From the NCBI RefSeq assembly GCF_003627755.1, contig NZ_CP032694.1:2161501-2225500 (forward strand): 64,000 bases of DNA. Direction: 5' to 3'. A program made the position numbers and the translations under genes. The notes under the pieces were generated by a model. That model was not told where the DNA came from. It worked only from the letters and a program-made list of their open reading frames with translations, and did not search any database. Numbering within the stretch: position 1 is the stretch's first letter; the number at the start of each line of letters is the position of its first letter. The stretch is from Rhizobium jaguaris (lineage in GTDB: Bacteria; Pseudomonadota; Alphaproteobacteria; Rhizobiales; Rhizobiaceae). Below are positions 58,121 through 64,000 of this stretch, one piece after another.

Positions 58121-58237
58121 GGCGGTCACAGACTGCGACGGCGCGGGAAAACGCTGCACGACTTTGAATAGCGCACGGCCTTTTGGCAAATCGATCCTGA
58201 TTTGGGGCTGTGGGCAACCAAGGAGGAGGAGCTGAAC

Positions 58238-58813
58238 ATGCCAAGTCAAGTATCGATACACCCGGCGCTCGACGGCGGAGTGAAGGCGGGACAGGCGAAT
58301 TTCAGCGGTGGGACGCTGGTCTGCGCCTGCACCGATCGCCCTGTCAAAGTCGCCATCACAGGCGGAATTGCCCACAATCACGCCTGTGGCTGCACGAAAT
58401 GCTGGAAGCCGCAGGGAGCGACATTCTCGGTCGTCGCCGTGACTGCTCATGAGAACGTTAAGGTTCTCGAAAACGGCGACAAGCTTGCCATTGTCGATCC
58501 GGACGCCCTGATTCGCCGCCATGCCTGCAAAGAATGCGGCGTGCACATGTACGGGCCGGTGGAACGCGACCACGCCTTCAAGGGTCTCGATTTCATTCAT
58601 CCCGAGCGTTTTCAGGAAAGCGGCTGGCCTGAACCTACATTCGCCGCCTTCGTGTCCTCGATCATCGAATCCGGAACGCCGCCCTCCACCATGGCCTCCG
58701 TGCGCAGCCGGCTGAAGGAGCTTCGCCTCGAGCCCTATGATTGCCTGAACCCGCCACTTATGGATGCCATCGCAACCTGGGTGGCGAAAAAGGCGGGCAC
58801 GTTAAGAGAATAG
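58238..58813 (+). CDS. gfa: S-(hydroxymethyl)glutathione synthase (glutathione-dependent formaldehyde-activating enzyme)
   Basis: A 191-residue zinc protein of the CENP-V/GFA fold. Zinc ligands lie in [21 protein letters not shown] and [15 protein letters not shown]. It promotes the addition of formaldehyde to glutathione, the substrate of the neighbouring dehydrogenase. AAGGAGGAGG lies just before the ATG at 58238. It follows adhC by 117 bp on the same strand. Confidence 0.92.
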   Translation: MPSQVSIHPALDGGVKAGQANFSGGTLVCACTDRPVKVAITGGIAHNHACGCTKCWKPQGATFSVVAVTAHENVKVLENGDKLAIVDPDALIRRHACKECGVHMYGPVERDHAFKGLDFIHPERFQESGWPEPTFAAFVSSIIESGTPPSTMASVRSRLKELRLEPYDCLNPPLMDAIATWVAKKAGTLRE

Positions 58814-58902
58814 GTCTGGCCCCTGATGGCGGACTTCGCTAAACCACGGCTGCGCGTTCAGTCGAATGCGCAGCGCCCTGTAATGAAACAGCTTTTGTTC
58901 CG

Positions 58903-59367
58903 ATGATTTACGTCGATGCCGATGCCTGTCCGGTCAAGCCGGAAATTTTGAAAGTGGCCGAGCGCCACGGCATCGAGGTGACGCTTGTCGCCAATTCCGG
59001 CCTTCGCCCGTCGCGCGATCCGATGGTGAAGAACGTCATCGTCTCCAACGCTTTTGACGCTGCCGACAACTGGATCGCGGAGCATGCCGGTCCTGGCGAT
59101 ATCGTCGTCACCGCCGATGTACCGTTGGCCGGGCGCTGCGTAGCTGCCGGCGCGCTGGTGACCGGGCCTACCGGCCGCGTCTTCGACGTCGCCAATATCG
59201 GCATGGTCACCGCCATGCGCGATCTCGGCGCGCATCTGCGTGAGACCGGTGAGAGCAAGGGCTATAACGCCGCTTTCTCGCCACGCGACCGCTCCGCCTT
59301 CCTCGAAACCTTTGACCGGCTCTGCCGGCGAGCTAAAGCTCATAATTCGCCTGGAGGTCAGCCTTGA
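58903..59367 (+). CDS. YaiI/YqxD family protein (DUF188)
   Basis: A 154-residue protein of the YaiI/YqxD family, PIN-like in fold: MIYVDADACPVKPEILKVAE at the N-terminus, VANSGLRPSRDP, then DIVVTADVPLAGRCVAAGA with a second acidic site. It may be a nuclease, but activity is unproven for the family. Its stop (59365-59367) overlaps the TTG start of fghA (59364), so the two are translationally coupled. Its place inside a formaldehyde cluster has no obvious reason. Confidence 0.88.
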   Translation: MIYVDADACPVKPEILKVAERHGIEVTLVANSGLRPSRDPMVKNVIVSNAFDAADNWIAEHAGPGDIVVTADVPLAGRCVAAGALVTGPTGRVFDVANIGMVTAMRDLGAHLRETGESKGYNAAFSPRDRSAFLETFDRLCRRAKAHNSPGGQP

Positions 59368-60197
59368 ACATCATTTCCCAGAACACCGCTTTCGGCGGCA
59401 TGCAAGGCGTCTTTTCGCATGCGTCCGAGGCTTGCCAATGCGAAATGACCTTCGCGGTTTTCGTGCCGCCGCAGGCGATCAAACAGCCCTGCCCGGTCCT
59501 CTGGTATCTCTCCGGCCTCACCTGCACCCATGCCAACGTGATGGAAAAAGGCGAATATCGCCGCATGGCGGCAGAGCTCGGCCTGATCATTGTCTGCCCC
59601 GACACCAGCCCGCGCGGTAACGATGTTCCTGACGAACTGACCAATTGGCAAATGGGCAAAGGCGCCGGCTTCTATCTCGACGCCACCGAGAAGCCGTGGG
59701 CTGAAAACTACCAGATGTACACCTACGTCACCGAGGAGTTGCCCGCCTTCGTCAGCCAGCATTTCCGCATGGACATGGCGCGGCAAGGCATTTTCGGTCA
59801 TTCCATGGGCGGCCATGGTGCGATGACGATTGCGCTGAAAAATCCGGATCGCTTCAAGAGCTGCTCCGCCTTCGCGCCGATCGTGCGGCCCTCGACGGCG
59901 GACTGGTCGGCACCGGCCCTTGAGAAATATCTTGGGGCCGACAAGGCTGCCTGGCGGAAATACGACGCTTGCGCGCTGGTCGATGACGGAGCGCGTTTCC
60001 CGGAATTCCTGATCGACCAGGGCAAAGCCGACGGTTTCCTCGAAAACGGCCTGCGTCCATGGTTGTTCGAAGAGGCGATCAAGGGCACCGGCATCGGCCT
60101 GACGCTACGCATGCACGAGCGCTACGATCACTCCTACTACTTCATCTCCAGCTTCATGGACGATCATCTGAAGTGGCATGCCGAACGGCTGGCATGA
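59364..60197 (+). CDS. fghA: S-formylglutathione hydrolase
   Basis: A 277-residue esterase D-type alpha/beta hydrolase that splits S-formylglutathione into formate and glutathione. The nucleophile Ser147 lies in GIFGHSMGGHGAM, the Asp in LIDQGKADGFLEN and the His in YDHSYYFISSF. The start is a TTG at 59364 with GGAGG 6 bases upstream, overlapping the yaiI stop codon by TTGA. It completes the adhC, gfa, fghA pathway. Confidence 0.93.
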   Translation: MNIISQNTAFGGMQGVFSHASEACQCEMTFAVFVPPQAIKQPCPVLWYLSGLTCTHANVMEKGEYRRMAAELGLIIVCPDTSPRGNDVPDELTNWQMGKGAGFYLDATEKPWAENYQMYTYVTEELPAFVSQHFRMDMARQGIFGHSMGGHGAMTIALKNPDRFKSCSAFAPIVRPSTADWSAPALEKYLGADKAAWRKYDACALVDDGARFPEFLIDQGKADGFLENGLRPWLFEEAIKGTGIGLTLRMHERYDHSYYFISSFMDDHLKWHAERLA

Positions 60198-60267
60198 AAC
60201 GGGTGGCATAGCAGCCATGCGGCCCCCAGCTTGAAAAGCCAATTCAGCTGAGGCATATGTTCCCTCG

Positions 60268-60330
60268 CGCAGACGACTGCGGCGGCCGGTACCCAACGCC
60301 GGCTGTAAGACACTGCGGGGACGGCCTCGC
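60268..60330 (+). promoter_or_regulatory. Guanidine-II (mini-ykkC) riboswitch
   Basis: Two hairpins with ACGR loops lie ahead of sugE. The first is CGCAG-ACGA-CTGCG (60268-60281). The second is GCGGGG-ACGG-CCTCGC (60315-60330). The linker has its own 5 bp stem (GCCGG with CCGGC). The sugE ribosome site AAAAAGGAG follows within 6 bases of the second hairpin. Two ACGR-loop hairpins upstream of SMR exporters define the guanidine-II riboswitch, which turns on expression when guanidine joins the two loops. Confidence 0.82.
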
Positions 60331-60349
60331 TCTCAAAAAGGAGCGTAAC

Positions 60350-60664
60350 ATGGCTTGGTTCCTGCTTTTCCTCGCAGGTTTGTTCGAAATCGGTTGGGCC
60401 GTCGGGCTGAAATATACCGATGGCTTTACTCGGCCGATCCCCACAGGCCTCACTCTCATCTCCATGGTGGCCAGCGTCCTGCTGCTCGGCCTGGCGGTGA
60501 AGACCTTGCCGATGGGCACGGCTTACGCGGTCTGGACCGGCATCGGCACGGTCGGCACCGTTCTACTCGGCATCTGGCTGCTCGGCGATCCCGCCACCCT
60601 CGTTCGCCTGTTCTGTATCGGCCTGATCGTCGCAGGCATCGCCGGGCTCAAGCTCGTCGCCTGA
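60350..60664 (+). CDS. sugE: SugE/Gdx-type small multidrug resistance protein (guanidinium exporter)
   Basis: A 104-residue four-helix inner-membrane protein of the SMR family. MAWFLLFLAGLFEIGWAVGL with its essential membrane Glu, and the KYTDGFTRPIP loop, are typical of the SugE/Gdx subgroup and not of EmrE. AAAAAGGAG precedes the ATG. Gdx proteins exchange guanidinium for protons. The guanidine-II riboswitch directly upstream supports that function here. Confidence 0.92.
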   Translation: MAWFLLFLAGLFEIGWAVGLKYTDGFTRPIPTGLTLISMVASVLLLGLAVKTLPMGTAYAVWTGIGTVGTVLLGIWLLGDPATLVRLFCIGLIVAGIAGLKLVA

Positions 60665-60678
60665 GCCTGCCTTGCCTA

Positions 60679-61062
60679 TCAGCGCAGGCGATTGTCCAGT
60701 GCCCAGCGGCCCGGCCCGGCAAAAACCAGGTACAAGAAGATGAAGCAGAAGAGAATCGGGCCGTCACCCTGATTGTTGGCGGGGAAAAAGTCGATCTGCA
60801 TATGCACCATGAAGTAGGCGAAAGCCATTTCACCGCTGAGGATGAAGGCGACCGGCCGGGTAAAGAGCCCGAGCAAAATCAGGATGCTGCCGATAAGCTC
60901 AATCACGCCGGCAACGAAAAACAGCGGTGTGACTTCAAAAGGTGCTGCGGGAAAATTGAAGAGCTTTTGAGTGGCGTGCTCGAAAAACAGCACTGCCGTC
61001 ACGATTCTGAGGACCGCAAGGGCGGCGGGCTGATACTGCGACAGGCGCTCGAAAGCCGACAT
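60679..61062 (-). CDS. DoxX-family membrane protein (first of two)
   Basis: A 127-residue protein with four membrane helices in the DoxX pattern: ALAVLRIVTAVLFFEHATQK, then VIELIGSILILLGLFTRPVA and AYFMVHMQIDFFPANNQGDG. The start at 61062 has GGAGAA upstream. It is clearly paralogous to the next gene (61204-61596) and lies downstream of it on the same strand. DoxX-like proteins are linked to thiol stress in some bacteria; the role here is unknown. Confidence 0.87.
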   Translation of the reverse strand: MSAFERLSQYQPAALAVLRIVTAVLFFEHATQKLFNFPAAPFEVTPLFFVAGVIELIGSILILLGLFTRPVAFILSGEMAFAYFMVHMQIDFFPANNQGDGPILFCFIFLYLVFAGPGRWALDNRLR

Positions 61063-61203
61063 GAAATTCTCCGTTTGAACTGAGAAAGCGGCCGGTATCT
61101 CTAAGGGATTATGGTCGCTTTCCGTTGGCACCGGAGTCAACACGCCAACGGCAAATTTATTCGCCGGGCTCGGATGTCAATCCAAGCCCGGCAAGATCGC
61201 ATA

Positions 61204-61596
61204 TTAGCTCTTGCGATTGTCGATAGCCAATACACCCGGGCCCGAGAAGATCAGGAGCAGGAAGACGAAGCAGAACAGGATGGCTGCGTCGCCGCCATTG
61301 TTGGCAGGGAAGAAGTTCTTCGGCATATGCGCCATGAAATAAGCGACTGCCATGTTGCCGCACAGGATGAAGGCGACTGGACGGGTGAACAGGCCGAGGA
61401 AAATCGCCAGCCCGCCAAAGGCTTCCAGAATGCCTTGAACCAAAAGCAGTGTCGGCAGAGGGCCGTCGGCGTGAGCGCCGGCCGGGAAGCCGAGAAGCTT
61501 CTGTGTGCCATGCTCCATAAACTGCAGGCCGGTCATGAGGCGCAGCAGAGTCAAGGCGTAAGGCTGATATTGATTCAGACGTTCGGAAAGCGTCAT
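61204..61596 (-). CDS. DoxX-family membrane protein (second of two)
   Basis: A 130-residue four-helix DoxX protein (ALTLLRLMTGLQFMEHGTQK, ILEAFGGLAIFLGLFTRPVA, AYFMAHMPKNFFPANNGGDA). It aligns end to end with the gene at 60679-61062, including the shared GLFTRPVAFIL and NFFPANN blocks, so the two arose by tandem duplication. The gap between them is 141 bp, so they may have separate promoters. Confidence 0.87.
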   Translation of the reverse strand: MTLSERLNQYQPYALTLLRLMTGLQFMEHGTQKLLGFPAGAHADGPLPTLLLVQGILEAFGGLAIFLGLFTRPVAFILCGNMAVAYFMAHMPKNFFPANNGGDAAILFCFVFLLLIFSGPGVLAIDNRKS

Positions 61597-61716
61597 TTTC
61601 TACTCCAGTTTCGTTTCCTGGAGCAACAATTAGGTCGCGATGGTGAGAAGGTGAAGACACGCCTTCTGACACCCAATCAAATCTTCGTGTAAAATCCGTG
61701 ACTTGTTGTCACATCC

Positions 61717-63249
61717 TTAAAGCGGAATATTGTCATGCTTTTTCCAGGGATTGGTCAGATCCTTGTTGCGCAGCATTCTCAGCCCGTGCGCCAGCCGTCG
61801 CCGGGTTGAGTGCGGCATGATCACTTCGTCGATATAGCCGCGCTCGGCGGCAACGAAGGGTGACAGAAAACGGTCCTCATACATCTTTGTATGCGCCGCG
61901 ATCTTGTCGGGATGGGCGATATCCTTGCGGAAGATGATCTCGACCGCACCCTTTGCGCCCATGACGGCGATCTGCGCCGTCGGCCAGGCATAATTGAGAT
62001 CACCACGCAGATGCTTCGACGCCATGACGTCATAGGCGCCACCGAAGGCCTTGCGGGTGATGACGGTCAGTTTCGGCACGGTGGCTTCGGCATAGGCGAA
62101 AAGCAGCTTGGCACCATGCTTGATCAGCCCGCCATATTCCTGCGCGGTCCCCGGCAGAAATCCGGGTACGTCGACAAAGGTGACGATCGGGATGTTGAAG
62201 CAATCGCAGAAGCGCACGAAACGCGCCGCCTTGCGCGAGGCGTCGCTGTCGAGCACGCCCGCCAGCACCATCGGCTGATTGGCGACGAAGCCGACCGTCG
62301 CGCCCTCGATACGGCCGAAACCACAAACGATGTTCTTGGCGAAGCTTGCCTGGATCTCGAAGAAATCGCCCTCGTCCGCCACCTTCAGGATCAGCTCCTT
62401 GATGTCATAGGGCTTGTTGGCATTGGCCGGGATCAGCGTATCGAGCGATGTATCGGGATCGGTGACGGATTGATAGCACTCGATCTCCGGAAGATCAGCG
62501 GTATTCGACTGCGGCAGAAAATCGATGAGCCGGCGAACCTGCAGCAACGTGTCGATGTCGTTGTCGTAGGCGGCATCGGCGATCGAAGATTTCGTCGTAT
62601 GCACCGAGGCGCCGCCAAGCTGCTCCGATGTCACCGTTTCGTTGGTGACGGTCTTCACCACATCCGGGCCGGTGACGAACATGTAGGACGTATCGCGCAC
62701 CATGAAGATGAAATCGGTCATAGCCGGCGAATAGACATCGCCGCCGGCGCAAGGACCCATGATGATCGAGATCTGCGGTATGACGCCGGAAGAGAGAACG
62801 TTGCGCTGAAACACCTCGGCATAGCCGCCGAGCGCCGCCACGCCCTCCTGGATGCGTGCGCCGCCGGCATCATAGATGCCGACAATCGGCGCCCGGTTCT
62901 TCAGCGCCATGTCCTGAACCTTCATGATCTTCTCGGCATGCGCTTCCGAAAGCGAGCCACCGAAAACCGTGAAATCCTTGGCAAAGAGAAAGACCGTGCG
63001 GCCGTTGACGGTGCCCCAGCCGGTGACCACGCCGTCGCCAGCGATCTTGCTTTTGTCCATGCCGAAATCAATCGAGCGATGCTCGACGAACATGTCGAAC
63101 TCTTCGAAGGAGCCTTCGTCGAGGAAGATTTCGATGCGCTCGCGCGCCGTCAGCTTGCCGCGTGCATGCTGCGCATCGATACGCGCCTGCCCGCCTCCGA
63201 GCCTTGCGATCTCTCGGCGACGTTCCAATTCCTGCAGGATCTCTTTCAT
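61717..63249 (-). CDS. pccB: Propionyl-CoA carboxylase, carboxyltransferase beta subunit
   Basis: A 510-residue carboxyltransferase. The N-terminal crotonase-like half has [33 protein letters not shown] and the oxyanion loop [12 protein letters not shown]. The C-terminal half has [20 protein letters not shown] and [19 protein letters not shown]. The acyl-CoA pocket pattern and length fit PccB/AccD-type beta subunits. Its biotin partner is pccA at 54881-56890 on the opposite strand. AAGAGGACC lies before the ATG. Confidence 0.93.
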   Translation of the reverse strand: MKEILQELERRREIARLGGGQARIDAQHARGKLTARERIEIFLDEGSFEEFDMFVEHRSIDFGMDKSKIAGDGVVTGWGTVNGRTVFLFAKDFTVFGGSLSEAHAEKIMKVQDMALKNRAPIVGIYDAGGARIQEGVAALGGYAEVFQRNVLSSGVIPQISIIMGPCAGGDVYSPAMTDFIFMVRDTSYMFVTGPDVVKTVTNETVTSEQLGGASVHTTKSSIADAAYDNDIDTLLQVRRLIDFLPQSNTADLPEIECYQSVTDPDTSLDTLIPANANKPYDIKELILKVADEGDFFEIQASFAKNIVCGFGRIEGATVGFVANQPMVLAGVLDSDASRKAARFVRFCDCFNIPIVTFVDVPGFLPGTAQEYGGLIKHGAKLLFAYAEATVPKLTVITRKAFGGAYDVMASKHLRGDLNYAWPTAQIAVMGAKGAVEIIFRKDIAHPDKIAAHTKMYEDRFLSPFVAAERGYIDEVIMPHSTRRRLAHGLRMLRNKDLTNPWKKHDNIPL

Positions 63250-63311
63250 GATGGTCCTCTTCTCCGCTTATCCGGCTTAGCATGGCGCGGCAGCACTTTG
63301 AAGCTGCCGGC

Positions 63312-63788
63312 TCAGTTCACCAGCGGCGGCGCCTTCAGCACGAAGATGGAGCGGATGCGGGCCGCAATATCCTCAGCCATCAGATCGTCGGCCGCGGTCG
63401 GATCCGGAGTGAAGTTCGACGTCTCGAAGGAGGCCATGGCAACCACTGCACCAGTATCGAGCGCAGCGGCGTCGACATTGATCTTCGCTGCATTGCGATC
63501 CTTGTTGAAGCTGCGCCCCTTGCGGACATCCGTCAGGCGGATGGTGAGCGCCACCTTCGGCAATGGTGTATCGCGGGTCGTCACGGCGATGGCAGCGTTG
63601 ACGCGCTCGCTGATGGCAGAAAGCAGCTTCGGCGAAACAGGCGGCACCGACTGATCGGCGACGACAGTGGCACTGCGCACATCATAGGCCGGAGTTGACG
63701 GCTTCGGCGTGAGCGACCAACTCGAACATGCAGCCAGCGCTAAACATCCCGCGAGCGCCAATACGGCGCCCGACCTCAACAACATCAT
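63312..63788 (-). CDS. Putative lipoprotein
   Basis: About 158 residues with a lipoprotein signal: MMLLRSGAVLALAGCLALAA followed by CSSW, where LALAAC is a good lipobox. The mature domain has a VRSATVVADQS segment and alternating strands that recall outer-membrane-associated accessory proteins, but no family is recognised with confidence. It lies 62 bp upstream of pccB on the same strand. Confidence 0.65.
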   Translation of the reverse strand: MMLLRSGAVLALAGCLALAACSSWSLTPKPSTPAYDVRSATVVADQSVPPVSPKLLSAISERVNAAIAVTTRDTPLPKVALTIRLTDVRKGRSFNKDRNAAKINVDAAALDTGAVVAMASFETSNFTPDPTAADDLMAEDIAARIRSIFVLKAPPLVN

Positions 63789-63857
63789 GATTCGCGTCCC
63801 GATATCCCGATCCTTGAGATAGAGACTTCGATATAACGGACTGCAAATCAACAACAA

Positions 63858-64000
63858 TTAACTGTGAAACGCGGAAAAAACATCCGTGGCAGCCTGGAAT
63901 TCTTCGAAGCGCTGGGCGCGGCGCCGTTCGGCCTCCTCGTCGCGGCCCCAATGTTCGATCGTCCAATCCTCGTCGAGATGAGCGAGCGACCAAACCTCGG
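63858..64000 (-). CDS. C-terminal end of an ATP12-like chaperone (partial)
   Basis: The frame is open from the window edge to the TAA at 63858-63860, about 46 residues. VWSLAHLDEDWTIEHWGRDE followed by an Arg/Glu-rich helix (EAERRRAQRFEEFQ) fits the C-terminus of the alphaproteobacterial ATP12 family, chaperones for F1-ATPase alpha subunit. The identification rests on this short stretch only. It would be the first gene of the minus-strand run with the lipoprotein and pccB. Confidence 0.55.
   Translation of the reverse strand, partial: EVWSLAHLDEDWTIEHWGRDEEAERRRAQRFEEFQAATDVFSAFHS

Overview
The window looks like a chromosomal segment from a member of the Rhizobiaceae, most likely Rhizobium. 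Three things point that way: the family set (DUF2336, DUF1489, BTLCP transglutaminase-like protease, FecR/CHASE2 cyclase, tandem PilZ protein), the GC-rich codon use, and the order tpiA-secG-pyrG. Housekeeping genes (pyrG, secG, tpiA, parE, thrS, folE, hisI, lipB, tRNA-Leu) are spread along it, so it is core chromosome and not a plasmid or island. The only mobile element seen is one small IS200-like element. I see no prophage, CRISPR array or integrase. All family assignments come from reading motifs; no database search was run.

Layout. 1-5.6 kb: the end of a metallo-hydrolase, a TehA/SLAC1 carrier, a VOC protein, two divergent citrate-synthase-like genes (one with an N-terminal DNA-binding domain), and a LysR/LysE pair. 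5.9-10.2 kb: two convergent class III nucleotide cyclases, one with TPRs and one with CHASE2 preceded by a FecR-domain protein. 10.3-12.1 kb: a nickel/cobalt permease and the IS200-like element with a frameshifted transposase. 12.1-16.8 kb: rhodanese/ftrA divergon, pyrG, secG, tpiA. 16.9-27.9 kb: secreted hydrolase, parE, secreted phytase-like esterase, AI-2E permease, GNAT, DUF2336, a coupled nitroreductase/flavin reductase pair, a secreted unknown and a frameshifted acyltransferase. 28-33 kb: thrS, DUF1697, yidD, an IscU-like scaffold protein, then folE behind a folE-motif (THF-II type) leader, and hisI. 33-42.6 kb: patatin, CBS protein, rhomboid, a strong candidate small RNA or attenuator, PAS, PilZ, proline iminopeptidase, BTLCP, a membrane unknown and a SPOR-tailed D,D-carboxypeptidase. 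42.6-52.3 kb: DUF1489, serine hydrolase, L-serine dehydratase, three membrane proteins, MerR regulator, MgtE, a peptide-deformylase-like protein lacking metal ligands, a PsiF-like secreted protein and tRNA-Leu(GAG). 52.5-64 kb: lipB, XRE regulator, DMT exporter, pccA, the glutathione-dependent formaldehyde set (adhC, gfa, yaiI, fghA), sugE behind a guanidine-II riboswitch, two DoxX paralogues, pccB, a lipoprotein and the end of an ATP12-like gene.

How parts work together. adhC, gfa and fghA oxidise formaldehyde to formate through glutathione adducts. pccA and pccB encode the two subunits of one propionyl-CoA carboxylase and flank that module. The guanidine-II leader and SugE together suggest guanidinium sensing and export. 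The folE leader suggests feedback of tetrahydrofolate on pterin synthesis. The most unusual items are the deformylase-like protein with replaced metal ligands, the structured RNA upstream of the rhomboid gene, and the citrate synthase divergon with two palindromes centred exactly 20 bp apart.
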